The notes: generated from the letters alone by a model not told the origin. Positions 51,820 to 61,875 are shown, counted from the stretch's first letter. The stretch is DNA of 64,000 bases from Microvirga pudoricolor (GCF_016892705.1 NZ_JAFEMB010000004.1:62001-126000); one strand, 5' to 3'. A program made the numbers and translations.

Positions 51820-52827
51820 TCACGGCGGGGCCGCGTGCGTGGCGCGCGGCACCTGCCGGACAGGCAAGATTCTTTGAAGATCCCGTGGGTCCCCGCCGCC
51901 GATCCGGGCCAGCAGCATCTCGGCGAGCTGGCGTCCCACCTGGGCGTCCGCGATTTCCATGGTGGAGAGCGGCGGATCGGTGAACGCGGACGAGGATATG
52001 TTGTCGTGACCGATGACGGAGACGTCCCGGCCGGGTCTCAAGCCCATATCCTTCAAGGCCTGCAGCGCCCCGATGGCGATGCTGTCCGTGGCGCAAAGCA
52101 GGGCCGTGGGGCGATCCGGCTGCGCCAGAAGGGCTCTGGTGGCCTCGTAGCCGCCAGCCTCGTTGGGGAAGGCTGTGACCTCGGCTCTTTCGGAGAAGCC
52201 GAGGTCGGACAGACCCCGCAGCCATCCGGTTCGGCGCAGGCCCGCGAAGGTCAGATCCTGCGGCGCCCCGATATGGGCGATGCGCGCGTGCCCGAGGCCG
52301 CCCAAGGCCAGCGTCGCGGTCCTGAAGGCCTCTTCGCCGTCGCCGTCGATGAAGGCGTGGCCCTCGTCCCGCGTCGTCCGGCCATGGGCCACGAACGGGA
52401 TGCCCCGAGCCTCGAGGAAGGCCACGCGTTCGTCGTCCCGGTAGGTGCGCACGACGATCATGGCGTCCGCGCGCCGGCCCTCGACGAGGCGGCGATAGGT
52501 TTCCATTTCGCCCTTTCGGCTCACCGTGGGGACGAGCATGAGGTCGAGCCCGTCCTCGGCGAGCCGCTCCCCGCAGGAGGCGAGCATGTCGAGAAAGATG
52601 GCGGGACCGAAATGGCCCGGTTCGGCCGGAAGGGTCACGGCCACGGTCTCAGGGCGCCGCCGCCGCAGGCTTCGGGCGGCCGAGTTGGGCTGGTAGTTCA
52701 TCGACCGGGCGGCCGCCTGTACGCGCTCGCGCGTCGCCGGCGCCACGTCCCCGTAGCCGTCAAGGGCACGGGATACGGTCGTGATCGACAGTCCGAGGGA
52801 CTGAGCCAGTTGCTTCAGATTGGCCAA
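51820..52827 (-). CDS. LacI-family transcriptional regulator
   Basis: This 335-residue LacI/GalR-type repressor has the N-terminal helix-turn-helix (LAQSLGLSITTVSRALDGYG) and hinge helix, then a periplasmic-binding-like effector domain. It is the first gene of the leftward sugar-uptake operon, and a perfect palindrome with central CG, the LacI-family operator type, lies 37 bases upstream of its ATG. It therefore probably represses its own operon until the transported sugar binds. Confidence 0.9.
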   Translation of the reverse strand: MANLKQLAQSLGLSITTVSRALDGYGDVAPATRERVQAAARSMNYQPNSAARSLRRRRPETVAVTLPAEPGHFGPAIFLDMLASCGERLAEDGLDLMLVPTVSRKGEMETYRRLVEGRRADAMIVVRTYRDDERVAFLEARGIPFVAHGRTTRDEGHAFIDGDGEEAFRTATLALGGLGHARIAHIGAPQDLTFAGLRRTGWLRGLSDLGFSERAEVTAFPNEAGGYEATRALLAQPDRPTALLCATDSIAIGALQALKDMGLRPGRDVSVIGHDNISSSAFTDPPLSTMEIADAQVGRQLAEMLLARIGGGDPRDLQRILPVRQVPRATHAAPP

Positions 52828-52863
52828 AGGCGCCTTTGCCCGTGCGTTGCCTTGATGAAGTTA

Positions 52864-52883
52864 TATCCAAAACGTTTTGGATA
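52864..52883. promoter_or_regulatory. LacI-family operator, perfect 20-bp palindrome
   Basis: TATCCAAAACGTTTTGGATA is a perfect palindrome with a central CG, typical of LacI/GalR operators. It lies just upstream of the lacI-type gene that heads the sugar-uptake operon, so it is the probable autoregulated operator for the whole unit. No second copy is visible between the regulator and the binding-protein genes. Confidence 0.8.
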
Positions 52884-53043
52884 ACTCAATCAGACATTCG
52901 TCTAGCGTCGTCCTTGGGTGAACCTCTGCCCTGCAACGTCGGCTGGTCGCACCTCTGCCTGGGCGGGTCGAACGTTCTCGAATCCCAGCCCTGCGCGATG
53001 CAATTGAACTCCCCGTCGTAGTTTTTATAAAAGAACATTTCGG

Positions 53044-53071
53044 TTGACGAAAAGAACGGCTTGCCTACAAT
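53044..53071 (+). promoter_or_regulatory. Sigma-70-type promoter upstream of the small gene at 53347
   Basis: TTGACG (53044-53049) and TACAAT (53066-53071) are spaced by 16 bp, close to consensus. A leader of about 270 bases would separate the start site from the gene at 53347. Confidence 0.5.
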
Positions 53072-53346
53072 CAGTCCTGTTCTCGGGCTCAGGCCCGAAG
53101 CCGCGGTGATTTGAAGTGTGCAGCTTGCGCCGCGTCATCAAACGCTAAAGCGTCACGATGCGTCTCATGCGCTTCGTGATCCCATTGAAGGATTGCGATC
53201 ATGACGAACCCTCTTCCGAGCAGGACTTGGTCCCGAACGGTTCGCCGCGTCCGCGGCGCCCGCGACTGGTTTCGGTGTTGAAGCGCGGCCTTCCGGCGTC
53301 CGATCACCTTCCCGTCAGCGCGGCCCTTTCCGGGCGGCAGAAAGTC

Positions 53347-53538
53347 ATGCTCATGTCCACCACCACTCACGTCATCGAAGTCGGCGACGTTACGGCCGGC
53401 ATCATCGTCGCCATCAAGGGCGGTTTCCGCTTCTTCGCGGCCGAAAGAGCCTTCAAATCACTGGATCTCGCCGTCTTCCCGACGATCGAGGATGCCAACC
53501 GGGCGGCGCGGGAGAAGCTGCCTCGTCAAAAGCATTAG
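53347..53538 (+). CDS. Small conserved-looking hypothetical protein
   Basis: This small protein has an N-terminal MLMSTTTHVIEVGDVTAGII and a compact alpha/beta pattern (GFRFFAAERAFKSLDLAVF, then IEDANRAAREKL). It fits a small family often seen in Methylobacteriaceae; no function is known. The ATG at 53347 is used; an ATG at 53353 is an equal alternative, and an upstream ATG at 53158 would add a basic leader with no support. It precedes the sulfate transporter by 183 bases. Confidence 0.6.
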   Translation: MLMSTTTHVIEVGDVTAGIIVAIKGGFRFFAAERAFKSLDLAVFPTIEDANRAAREKLPRQKH

Positions 53539-53721
53539 AAGCCCCGGCGGTCCGGCCGGCCGCCTCGTCCTGCCTCTTTCAACGACACTCTGGGCCCGGG
53601 CGGGCCGGTTTCGAAGGCAACTTGATCTTGCCCGCCCGATCCTTATTGATGTCAGCGGTTGAGTGCCGTGGATGATCGGTCCCGTTGAGACTGCTCCGTA
53701 TCTGTTTCCGAGGAGAAAGAC

Positions 53722-54780
53722 ATGCAGGCCGTGCCCCATCGACCGACCGCCCATGGGCGGCGTTTCAGGCCCCTCTGGCGCGGCTGCGCGGCTGCGCTTG
53801 TGGCGGGAGCTGCGATGCTGGCCGGCGGCTCTCACGCTCAGGCGCAGACGCAGCTTCTCAACGTGTCCTACGATCCGACCCGCGAGCTCTACCGGGAGAT
53901 CAACAAGGCTTTCGCCGACGAGTGGAAGCAGAAGACGGGAGAGACCATCACGGTGCGGGCCTCCCATGGCGGCTCGGGTGCCCAGGCCCGGACCGTCATC
54001 GACGGCATCGATGCCGACGTGGTGACGCTGGGCATCCCGTCCGACATCGATGCGATTGCCAGGGCCACGAAGAAGATCCCGGCGGATTGGCGCTCCAAGC
54101 TGCCCAATAACGGCCTGCCCTACACGTCGACGGTGGTGTTCATCGTGCGAAAGGGCAACCCGAAGAGCGTCAAGGACTGGGACGACCTCGCCAAGCCGGG
54201 GGTCCAGGTGGTGACACCCAACCCCAAGACCTCCGCGGGCGGACGATGGAACTTCCTGGCCGCCTGGGGCTACGCGCAGCAGAAGGAGGGCGGCAGCGTC
54301 GAGAAGGCTCGCGCCTTCGTGACCGAAATCTACAGGAACGTCCCGGTGCTCGACACGGGCGCACGGGGCTCCACGGTCACGTTCGCCCAGCGCAACATCG
54401 GCGACGTTCTGCCGGCCTGGGAGAACGAGGCTTTCCTGATCTTGGAGGAGTTCGGCAAGGACAAGTTCGACATCGTCGTGCCGTCCGTCTCGATCCTGGC
54501 CGAGCCGCCCGTGGCCCTGGTGGACGGGAACGTGGATTCCAAGGGCACCCGCAAGGCCGCCGAGGCCTACTTGCAGTTCCTCTACGGCGACAAGGCCCAG
54601 GCGATCTTCGCCAAGCACCATTATCGCCCGAGCAAGCGCGAAGCCGCCGCCAAGGAGGACCTAGCGGACCTGCCGGAGATCAAGCTGTTCACCATCGAGT
54701 CGCTCCAGGGCAACTGGGACGACATCCAGAAGAACAACTTCGACAGCGGCGGCATCTTCGATCAGATCAGTAAACGGTAG
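53722..54780 (+). CDS. cysP: Sulfate/thiosulfate ABC transporter substrate-binding protein
   Basis: This 352-residue periplasmic protein has a signal peptide ending AQAQTQ and the Sbp/CysP family blocks LLNVSYDPTRELY, SHGGSGAQAR, TSAGGRWNFL and DTGARGSTVTFAQR, which line the sulfate site. It heads the cysPTWA operon for sulfate or thiosulfate import, the source of sulfur for cysteine synthesis. The ribosome-binding site GAGGAGAAAG is strong. Sbp is the alternative name. Confidence 0.92.
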   Translation: MQAVPHRPTAHGRRFRPLWRGCAAALVAGAAMLAGGSHAQAQTQLLNVSYDPTRELYREINKAFADEWKQKTGETITVRASHGGSGAQARTVIDGIDADVVTLGIPSDIDAIARATKKIPADWRSKLPNNGLPYTSTVVFIVRKGNPKSVKDWDDLAKPGVQVVTPNPKTSAGGRWNFLAAWGYAQQKEGGSVEKARAFVTEIYRNVPVLDTGARGSTVTFAQRNIGDVLPAWENEAFLILEEFGKDKFDIVVPSVSILAEPPVALVDGNVDSKGTRKAAEAYLQFLYGDKAQAIFAKHHYRPSKREAAAKEDLADLPEIKLFTIESLQGNWDDIQKNNFDSGGIFDQISKR

Positions 54781-54783
54781 TTC

Positions 54784-55638
54784 ATGAGCTCTGCCGCACC
54801 GGTGCTCTCGCGCCTCAAGCGTCCGAGCGTGATCCCAGGCTTCGGGATCACGTTCGGCTTTTCGCTGTTCTATCTCGGTCTCATCGTTCTGCTTCCGTTG
54901 GCGGCGCTGATCGTGAGGGCATCCCGCATCGGCTGGGACGGGTTCCTGGCCGTCGCCACGGACTCGCGGGTGCTGGCCGCCCTGAAGGTCAGCTTCGGCA
55001 TTTCGCTGCTGGCCGCTCTCGTGGCGTCGGTCTTCGGCCTGCTCGTGGCCTGGGTGCTCACGCGCTACGATTTTCCGGGCCGGCGCATCATCGACGCGGT
55101 CGTGGACCTGCCCTTCGCGCTTCCGACGGCGGTCGCCGGGATCGCGCTCGCGGCGCTCTATGCGCCCAATGGCTGGATCGGCGGCCTCGTGGAGCCGTTC
55201 GGGCTCAAGATCGCCTATACGCCGGCCGGCATTTTCATCGCCCTCGTGTTCATCGGCCTGCCTTTCGCGGTGCGCACCGTCGAGCCGCTGATCGCGGAGA
55301 TCGACCGGGAGCAGGAGGAGGCCTCCGCCACCCTCGGAGCGTCCCGGAGCCGAACGTTGTGGAAGGTTCTGTTGCCGCCGCTCATCCCGGCGATCCTCAC
55401 GGGTTTCGCGCTCGCCTTCGCCCGGGCGGTGGGCGAATACGGATCGGTGATCTTCATCGCCGGCAACCTGCCTTACGTGTCCGAGATCGCGCCGCTGCTC
55501 ATCGTCATCAAGCTGTCGGAGTTCGACTACGCGGGCGCGGCCGTCATCGCCACGATCATGCTGGCGATCTCATTCCTGGCGCTGCTCGTCATCAACCTGA
55601 TCCAGGCCTGGAGCCGGCGGAGGTTCGGCCATGTCTGA
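54784..55638 (+). CDS. cysT: Sulfate ABC transporter permease CysT
   Basis: This 284-residue inner-membrane permease (CysT/CysU) has six predicted helices and the EAA loop ([20 protein letters not shown]). It begins 3 bases after cysP and its end overlaps cysW by 8 bases. It forms the CysTW channel. Confidence 0.92.
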   Translation: MSSAAPVLSRLKRPSVIPGFGITFGFSLFYLGLIVLLPLAALIVRASRIGWDGFLAVATDSRVLAALKVSFGISLLAALVASVFGLLVAWVLTRYDFPGRRIIDAVVDLPFALPTAVAGIALAALYAPNGWIGGLVEPFGLKIAYTPAGIFIALVFIGLPFAVRTVEPLIAEIDREQEEASATLGASRSRTLWKVLLPPLIPAILTGFALAFARAVGEYGSVIFIAGNLPYVSEIAPLLIVIKLSEFDYAGAAVIATIMLAISFLALLVINLIQAWSRRRFGHV

Positions 55639-56506
55639 CCGGCCCCTGTCCCCCTCGCCCGAGGGCTGGGAAAGCGTCACCACCGAGCGTCCGGTCGTGC
55701 GCTGGACGGCGATCACGGTCGCGCTGGTGTTCCTGGCCCTGTTCCTTCTCCTGCCGCTCGTGATCGTGTTCGTCGAGGCATTCCGGCGCGGGGCGCAAGC
55801 CTATCTCGAGGCGTTCCAGGAGCCGGACGCGCAGGCGGCGATCTGGCTGACGCTCACCGTGGCGGCCATCTCGGTGCCCCTCAATGTCCTGTTCGGGCTC
55901 ACGGCCTCCTGGGCCATCGCCAAGTTCGATTTCAAGGGCAAGAGTCTTCTCATCACCCTCATCGACCTGCCGTTCTCGGTCTCGCCGGTGGTCGCGGGGC
56001 TGATCTACGTGCTGCTGTTCGGGGCGCAGGGCTTCTTCGGGCCCTTTCTGTCCGCGGCCGGCTTCAAGGTGATCTTCGCGCTGCCGGGCATCGTGCTCGC
56101 CACGGTCTTCGTCACGTTCCCGTTCGTGGCCCGGGAACTCATTCCTCTCATGCAGGAGCAGGGCACCTCGGAGGAGGAGGCGGCCCTGACGCTCGGGGCC
56201 TCGGGCTGGCGCACGTTCTGGACCGTGACGCTGCCCAACATTCGCTGGGGGCTCCTGTACGGCGTCCTGCTCTGCAACGCGCGCGCCATGGGCGAGTTCG
56301 GCGCGGTCTCCGTGGTGTCGGGACATATCCGCGGTCTCACCAACACGATGCCGCTCCACGTGGAAATCCTGTACAATGAATACAACTTCGTCGCGGCCTT
56401 CGCCGTCGCCTCCCTCCTGGCGGGCCTTGCCATCTTTACCCTCGGCGTCAAATCCTTCCTCGAATGGCGCTATGGCGATTCGCTCTCGAAGCGCGTCTCG
56501 CATTGA
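55631..56506 (+). CDS. cysW: Sulfate ABC transporter permease CysW
   Basis: This 291-residue second permease of the sulfate importer has six predicted helices and the EAA loop ([20 protein letters not shown]). It overlaps cysT by 8 bases, indicating translational coupling, and ends 13 bases before cysA. Confidence 0.92.
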   Translation: MSDRPLSPSPEGWESVTTERPVVRWTAITVALVFLALFLLLPLVIVFVEAFRRGAQAYLEAFQEPDAQAAIWLTLTVAAISVPLNVLFGLTASWAIAKFDFKGKSLLITLIDLPFSVSPVVAGLIYVLLFGAQGFFGPFLSAAGFKVIFALPGIVLATVFVTFPFVARELIPLMQEQGTSEEEAALTLGASGWRTFWTVTLPNIRWGLLYGVLLCNARAMGEFGAVSVVSGHIRGLTNTMPLHVEILYNEYNFVAAFAVASLLAGLAIFTLGVKSFLEWRYGDSLSKRVSH

Positions 56507-56519
56507 TCGGAGCGAAGGT

Positions 56520-57554
56520 TTGGAGATCAGGGTCGCGGACGTCGCGAAGCGGTTTGGGGCCAATGCAGCCCTCGAAGACATCAACCTGACGGTGCGGCCC
56601 GGCGAGTTGCTGGCCCTGCTGGGGCCGTCCGGCTCCGGCAAGACGACGCTCTTGCGGGTGATCGCGGGGCTCGAGGAGGCGAACCAGGGCCACGTGTATT
56701 TCGGCGGGCAGGACGCCACGAGCCTGCCGGTGCAGAAGCGTCAGGTCGGGTTCGTGTTCCAGCATTATGCCCTGTTCAGGCACATGAACGTGGCCGACAA
56801 CATCGCCTACGGCCTGCGCGCCCGCGAGCGGGCCCGCCGTCCCGCCGAATCCGAGATCCGCGACCGCGTCGGCAAGCTGCTCGACCTCGTGCAACTGCCG
56901 GGACTGGAAAAGCGGTTCCCGGCCCAGCTCTCCGGCGGGCAGAGGCAGCGCATCGCGCTCGCACGGGCTCTCGCGGTCGAACCGCGCGTGCTGCTGCTCG
57001 ACGAGCCGTTCGGCGCGCTCGACGCGAAGGTGCGCAAGGACCTGCGCGGCTGGCTGCGGGAGATCCACGAGCGCACGGGACAAACCACAATCTTCGTGAC
57101 GCACGATCAGGACGAGGCGCTGGAACTGGCCGACCGGGTCGCGATCATGAGCCAGGGCCGCCTGGAGCAGGTGGGGACCATCGACGAGGTGCAGGACAGA
57201 CCGGCCACGCCCTTCGTGATGAACTTCCTCGGAGATGCGGTGCGCTTCGACGCCACCGTGGCGGACGGGCGGATCCTCGTGGCGGGGCGGCCCCTGGGCT
57301 TCAGGCCCCCGCAAGGGCTGTCGGGCGCCGTCGACCTCTATTGCCGCCCTTGGCATCTCCACCTCGTCCCGTCGGAGCAGGAGGATGCGAGCGGCACGAT
57401 AACGGCCATCCGCCGGTTGGCCGGCGCACGGCGCGTCGAGGTGTCGGGGGCCGCGGCCGAGACGCTCGAGATCGACGTGCCGCTGGACGCTCCGCTGCAG
57501 CCGGGCGAGACCGTCCATCTGGGCATCAAGCAGGGCTTCCTCTTCCCGCGATAG
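56520..57554 (+). CDS. cysA: Sulfate ABC transporter ATP-binding protein CysA
   Basis: This 344-residue ATPase has Walker [10 protein letters not shown], signature [15 protein letters not shown], Walker [19 protein letters not shown], and switch His in [14 protein letters not shown]; a C-terminal TOBE-type domain follows. I place the start at TTG 56520 after GGAGCGAAGG, giving the normal N-terminus [13 protein letters not shown]; upstream ATG codons would overlap cysW. It powers the CysTW channel. Confidence 0.9.
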   Translation: MEIRVADVAKRFGANAALEDINLTVRPGELLALLGPSGSGKTTLLRVIAGLEEANQGHVYFGGQDATSLPVQKRQVGFVFQHYALFRHMNVADNIAYGLRARERARRPAESEIRDRVGKLLDLVQLPGLEKRFPAQLSGGQRQRIALARALAVEPRVLLLDEPFGALDAKVRKDLRGWLREIHERTGQTTIFVTHDQDEALELADRVAIMSQGRLEQVGTIDEVQDRPATPFVMNFLGDAVRFDATVADGRILVAGRPLGFRPPQGLSGAVDLYCRPWHLHLVPSEQEDASGTITAIRRLAGARRVEVSGAAAETLEIDVPLDAPLQPGETVHLGIKQGFLFPR

Positions 57555-57637
57555 GACAGAATGCCGCGAAGATCCCTGACCCGGAAGCGTGGCGTTTCCG
57601 AGACGTGGCGGCCCCCTTGTGCTAGGCTTGCGCCGCG

Positions 57638-58402
57638 ATGACCGCTTCGACCGCCGTGTCCGGCCCCAAGACGGCCCTTTCAGCCGACAGGCCCACTTAC
57701 CGACAGGCCTGCGGCGCCTGCTCCGGCTGCACGGTCCGGCGCATGGCGGTGTGCGCCGCCCTGGCGGACGACGAGGTCGCCGAGATGGAGCGCGTCATGA
57801 GCTCGTTCACGCTCGAGCCCAATCAGGCGCTGGTGGAGGAGGGCGACCCGAAACGGCGGGTCTTCACCCTGACCTCCGGCATGCTGCGGCTGTCCCTCAT
57901 GCTGCCCGACGGCCGCCGCCAGATCACCGGCTTTCTCATGCCGGGCGATTATCTCGGCCTGTCCGACGATGAAGTCTATTCGCAGACCGCCGAGGCTGTG
58001 ATGCCGTCCGTCCTGTGCGGCTTCGCGACCGCCGACATGGACAAACTCATGGAGCGTTATGGGCGCCTGAAGGACCGGCTCCACCTCATGACCCGCCGCG
58101 CCTTGCGTCAGGCGCGCGAGAGCCAGATGATCCTCGGCCGCCTCGCCCCGTCCGAGAAGGTCGCGTCCTTCCTGCTCGTCATGTCGGCCCGGGCCGCCGA
58201 GCATGGGCAACCCGAGAGCCCGGTCCATCTGCCCATGACCCGCACCGACATCGCCGATTTTCTCGGGCTGACGGTCGAGACCGTCAGCCGGACCTTCACC
58301 AAGTTGAAGACGCAAGGGCTGATCCGCCTTCCCGACCCCCACTCGGTCGAGATCGTGGACAAGCGGCTGCTCGCGGCGGTGGCCGGCAACGTCGCCTATT
58401 GA
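57638..58402 (+). CDS. fnr: FNR/FnrN-type oxygen-sensing regulator
   Basis: This 254-residue Crp/Fnr-family regulator has Cys25, Cys28, Cys31 and Cys39; Cys28-x2-Cys31-x7-Cys39 matches the FnrN pattern, with a central Cys127 as probable fourth ligand of an oxygen-labile [4Fe-4S] cluster. The recognition helix contains ETVSR, the FNR type that binds TTGAT-N4-ATCAA. That exact site lies between cydD and cydA, 3.5 kb away, so these genes are its probable targets. It overlaps the converging cydC gene by 7 bases. FixK is the alternative family name. Confidence 0.88.
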   Translation: MTASTAVSGPKTALSADRPTYRQACGACSGCTVRRMAVCAALADDEVAEMERVMSSFTLEPNQALVEEGDPKRRVFTLTSGMLRLSLMLPDGRRQITGFLMPGDYLGLSDDEVYSQTAEAVMPSVLCGFATADMDKLMERYGRLKDRLHLMTRRALRQARESQMILGRLAPSEKVASFLLVMSARAAEHGQPESPVHLPMTRTDIADFLGLTVETVSRTFTKLKTQGLIRLPDPHSVEIVDKRLLAAVAGNVAY

Positions 58403-60054
58403 GGGCTGAGGCGCCCGTTTTCGACCCGCAAGACCCGGTCCACGGCCCCGTCCGGGAGGCTCGCATGGGTTGCCAGCAGCACCGTCCGGCCTCGCGTGGC
58501 CGCCGCAAGATCGGCCAAAAAGTCCGCTTCGGTCTCCCGGTCGAGGCCGCTCGTCGGCTCGTCGAGGGCCACGATCCTGGCCCCTGAGAGCAGCACGCGA
58601 GCCAGGCAGAGCCGCCGGGTCTGTCCGGCCGAGAGGGTGCGCCCGGCCTCTCCGAGCCACGTGTCGAGCTCCTCGGGCAAGCCTCGTACGAAGCCGTCCA
58701 GTCGGGCCGCCCGAAGGGCGCCCCAGAGAGCATCGTCATCCGCGTCGGGGCAACCGATCCTGAGATTGTCCCGGATGGTGCCGAGGAAGACAGGCGTGTC
58801 CTGGCTGAGCAGGGCGACGCGCCGGTGCAAGTTGGCCTGCGTCACCGTGCGGATATCCTGTCCGGCGACACGGATCGCGCCCGCCTCGGGATCGGAGAGG
58901 CGCAGGAGCAGGTGCAGGATCGTCGACTTGCCGCAGCCGCTCGGGCCGATGATGGCGACCCGTTCGCCATCCCTGACCTGCAGGCTGAGATCCCTCAGAA
59001 CGAGCCTGTCGGGAGTGTGGCCGAAACGAACCGCCTCGAAATGCACGGAGCTTCCTTCCGGCAATGCCGATGGCCTTGCCGGGTCGAGGATGGTCGGTTC
59101 GGACGCGGCCAGCGCCTGGACCCGACGGCCCGCCGCGAGGGCCGCACCGAGCCGACCGGCGCCGCGGGCGAGAAGGCTCGCCGCCTCGAAGCTCGCCAGC
59201 GTGGCCAGAAGAAGCCCGACCAGCACCGGGCCGTTGACCGCGCCGGTGTCGAGAGCCTCCAGGCCTTGCCAGAGGATTCCGACGAGTGTCACTCCACCCA
59301 TCGCCTGGACCCCGGCCGTACCGAGGGCGTTCAGGGCGCTCTGCCGGGTCCGGGCCCGCGTGAGGCGGCGTCCGGAGGCCGAGAAAGCTCGAAAGGCGCT
59401 CTCGGTCTGGCCCATGGCCCGGAGGTCCGCGTGGCCGTCTATCGCGTCCAGGACCCGCATCCGTAGCTCCGCCGAAGCCAGGGTCGCGGCCTCTCCCGGG
59501 CGCTGGCTCGCAAGGGCGAGGGCGATCGGGAGAGCTAAAGAGGCGCAGCCGAAGCCGAGGGCATAGATCGGGGCCGCATCCGGCAGCAGGACAGCCAGGA
59601 GGGACGTCATCGCAAGGCCCGCCGCAAGCGCCGTCAGGATCGGCCCGATGGCCGTCAGGAAGACGGTGTCGAGGGCGTCGACATCCGCAGTCAAGCGGGA
59701 GACCAGATCACCTCGCCGGAAGAGGCGACCCTGGAACGGCACGCGTGGGACCAGCCGGCGGAAGAGCCAGCCGCGAAGGTCCGCCAGGAGCTTCAGGGTG
59801 GCGTCATGGCCGACCAGCTTCTCGCCGTAGCGCGCCACGATCCGCATGAGGGAGAGGCCGCGCACCATCGCCGAGGGGCCGAACAGGTTGAAGGCCAGCC
59901 CAGCCGTCGTGAGCGCGGCACCTGTCAGGAACCAGCCCGAGACGCCGAGCAGGGCGATCCCGGCCGCCAAGGTGACCAGGGACAGGCCCAAAGCGGCCAA
60001 GAAGGGTCCGGTGCGCTTGCCGGCAAGGTGAAGGATCAGGCTGAGACTGTTCAT
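58396..60054 (-). CDS. cydC: ABC exporter subunit CydC (cytochrome bd assembly)
   Basis: This 552-residue fused membrane-ATPase subunit starts MNSLSLILHLAGKRTGPFL and has six membrane helices, Walker A GPSGCGKST, signature LSAGQTRRLCLARVL and Walker B IVALDEPTSGLD. With CydD it forms the CydDC exporter of glutathione/cysteine (or heme-related function) needed to assemble cytochrome bd. The start overlaps the cydD stop in an ATGA arrangement. The frame is open further upstream, but that part lies inside cydD and is not used. It converges with the FNR gene. Confidence 0.92.
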   Translation of the reverse strand: MNSLSLILHLAGKRTGPFLAALGLSLVTLAAGIALLGVSGWFLTGAALTTAGLAFNLFGPSAMVRGLSLMRIVARYGEKLVGHDATLKLLADLRGWLFRRLVPRVPFQGRLFRRGDLVSRLTADVDALDTVFLTAIGPILTALAAGLAMTSLLAVLLPDAAPIYALGFGCASLALPIALALASQRPGEAATLASAELRMRVLDAIDGHADLRAMGQTESAFRAFSASGRRLTRARTRQSALNALGTAGVQAMGGVTLVGILWQGLEALDTGAVNGPVLVGLLLATLASFEAASLLARGAGRLGAALAAGRRVQALAASEPTILDPARPSALPEGSSVHFEAVRFGHTPDRLVLRDLSLQVRDGERVAIIGPSGCGKSTILHLLLRLSDPEAGAIRVAGQDIRTVTQANLHRRVALLSQDTPVFLGTIRDNLRIGCPDADDDALWGALRAARLDGFVRGLPEELDTWLGEAGRTLSAGQTRRLCLARVLLSGARIVALDEPTSGLDRETEADFLADLAAATRGRTVLLATHASLPDGAVDRVLRVENGRLSPQ

Positions 60055-61820
60055 GCGGCACCTTGCTGGGGCATGGGCGACAAGGCCCGGCGGGGGCAGA
60101 GGACGGGCAGGAGAGCGCCTCCTCCGATGACGAAGGTCCGGTCCATGGCGGCCGCCAGGGCCGCCGAATGGGTGGCGACGATCAGCGTGCGGCCCCTGGC
60201 GAAGGACAGGATTCCCTCGATGACCCGCTCCTCCATATCCGGGTCGAGGTGGGCGGTCGGCTCGTCGAGCAGGACGATGCCGGGATCGCGCAGGTAGATC
60301 CGCGCCAGGGCCACCCGGTGCGCCTCGCCACCGGAGAGACCGAGCCCGCCTTCGCCGATGGGGGTGTCCAGACCTTGCGGGAGCGCGTCGGTGAAGGCCG
60401 TCACGCCCGCAAGGTTTGCAGCCTTGTGCAGGAGGCTGTCGGGCGCTCCGGGCTGGCCGAGGCGGATATTGTCCGCGATGCTGCCCTGAAAGAGGTGCGG
60501 ACGCTGGCTCAAGTAAGCCACGTCCCGCCGCAGGCCATCCTCGGACAAGCGCGACAGGCTCCGCTCCCCGAGCGCGATCTCGCCCTGGTACTTCCGCAAA
60601 CCCGCCAAGGCTTCCAGCAGGGTCGACTTGCCAACGCCGCTCTCGCCCAGGACCGCCACGTGCTCGCCCGGCAGGGCCACGAGCTTGGCGTGGGACAGGA
60701 TCGTGCGCCTGCTTCGCGGCGCGGTCAGGGTCAGGTCCGTGGCGAAGACGGACACGGCCCGGCCAGGCCTCTCGGCCGGGCAATGCCCGATAGTGGGGGC
60801 AGGGGCCTCCGGCAGGCCCTCGAACAACTCCGCGATTTCGGCCAGGGCGGCCTTGGCGTTGGCGCGGTCGTGGTAATGGACGGCGAGCTGGCGCAGGGGC
60901 AGGTAGACCTCCGGGGCCATCAGAAGGCAGAACAGGCCCGCCTGAAGGGTCAGCGCGCCCGTGCGCAGCTCCACGAGGCCGAGATAGGTGAGCCCGACGT
61001 AGAGGGCCACGCCCGCCACGCCGAGAGCCGCGAAGAACTCCAGCACCGCCGAGGACAGGAACGCGATGCACATGACGCCCAGCGTCCGCCGCCGCAAATC
61101 GTCGCCAGCCTCCTCGATCACGGTGGCCTCTGCGTCGGCCCGCCCGAAGAGCCTGAGGGTGACGATGCCCCGCAGCCGGTCGGCGAACAGGCCGGACAGC
61201 CGGGCGAAAGCCTGGACGTGGCCCCGGCTCGCGGCTTCGGCGCCCCAGCCGACAAGGGCCATGAAGACTGGGATGAGGGGCGCGGTGAACAAAAACAGCA
61301 GCCCCACCACGACATCGACGGGAAAGACCGCCGCCGCGAAGGCAAGCGGCAGGATGGCGGCGCTCACCGTGGCCGGGAGGTAGCGGACCAGGAAGCCCTC
61401 GACGGCTTCGACCTGATCCACCACGGCGCTGGCGAGCGCGCCCGAGGCGCGTTCTGCCGTCCAGGCAGGGTGCTGGGCCAGGATGTGGCGGAACAGGGTC
61501 TTGCGCAGGCGGGCCTTGACGGTCTCGGCGGCCCTTGCCCCGGCCTGCTCTCCCGCAAAGGCCAAGAGAGCTCGCAGGGCCATGAGTGCGCCGATCCCGA
61601 GGATGGGCTGGAGGAGGCTCATCCGCGGAACTTTCCCGACAACCGCATCATGCAGGACACCGGAGAGCAGGAAGGCCTGTCCCACGAGCAGCAGGCCCCC
61701 GATCAGGGGAGCGGCCACGGACAAGGCCGCGAGAGGACCGGTCTGACGCCACAGACCCATCAGGCGGCGCATGTGAACACGCCCCTCGGGCCCCCGTCCG
61801 GTCTCCATGTCCCGCTCCAT
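60051..61820 (-). CDS. cydD: ABC exporter subunit CydD (cytochrome bd assembly)
   Basis: This ABC exporter half has an N-terminal membrane domain and an ATPase with Walker A GESGVGKST, signature LGLSGGEAHRVALAR and Walker B IVLLDEPTAHLD. It pairs with CydC, whose start overlaps its stop by 4 bases. I place the start at ATG 61820 (589 residues), preceded by GGGGTGGGG; the frame continues to 61889 but that would run into the FNR box, and ATG 61772 is an alternative. It diverges from cydA. Confidence 0.9.
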   Translation of the reverse strand: MERDMETGRGPEGRVHMRRLMGLWRQTGPLAALSVAAPLIGGLLLVGQAFLLSGVLHDAVVGKVPRMSLLQPILGIGALMALRALLAFAGEQAGARAAETVKARLRKTLFRHILAQHPAWTAERASGALASAVVDQVEAVEGFLVRYLPATVSAAILPLAFAAAVFPVDVVVGLLFLFTAPLIPVFMALVGWGAEAASRGHVQAFARLSGLFADRLRGIVTLRLFGRADAEATVIEEAGDDLRRRTLGVMCIAFLSSAVLEFFAALGVAGVALYVGLTYLGLVELRTGALTLQAGLFCLLMAPEVYLPLRQLAVHYHDRANAKAALAEIAELFEGLPEAPAPTIGHCPAERPGRAVSVFATDLTLTAPRSRRTILSHAKLVALPGEHVAVLGESGVGKSTLLEALAGLRKYQGEIALGERSLSRLSEDGLRRDVAYLSQRPHLFQGSIADNIRLGQPGAPDSLLHKAANLAGVTAFTDALPQGLDTPIGEGGLGLSGGEAHRVALARIYLRDPGIVLLDEPTAHLDPDMEERVIEGILSFARGRTLIVATHSAALAAAMDRTFVIGGGALLPVLCPRRALSPMPQQGAA

Positions 61821-61875
61821 GACCCCACCCCATTCCGATCCAGGGCAGGGATAAGGCTCCCGGTGACGGCGAGCA

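Larger units (their letters stand above)
52828..53346. other. Intergenic region between divergent genes, 519 bp
   Basis: It contains the LacI operator at the left (52864-52883) and a good sigma-70 promoter at 53044-53071 for the rightward genes. No other gene is supported; short open frames lack ribosome-binding sites. Confidence 0.5.

Noticed and set aside
53541-53565. Terminator after the small gene at 53347
   Set aside because: The GC-rich inverted sequence leaves no room for a loop and has no T-tract next to it.
60055-61071. Upstream open extension of cydC
   Set aside because: It lies within cydD in another frame; the ATGA overlap at 60051-60054 marks the real cydC start.
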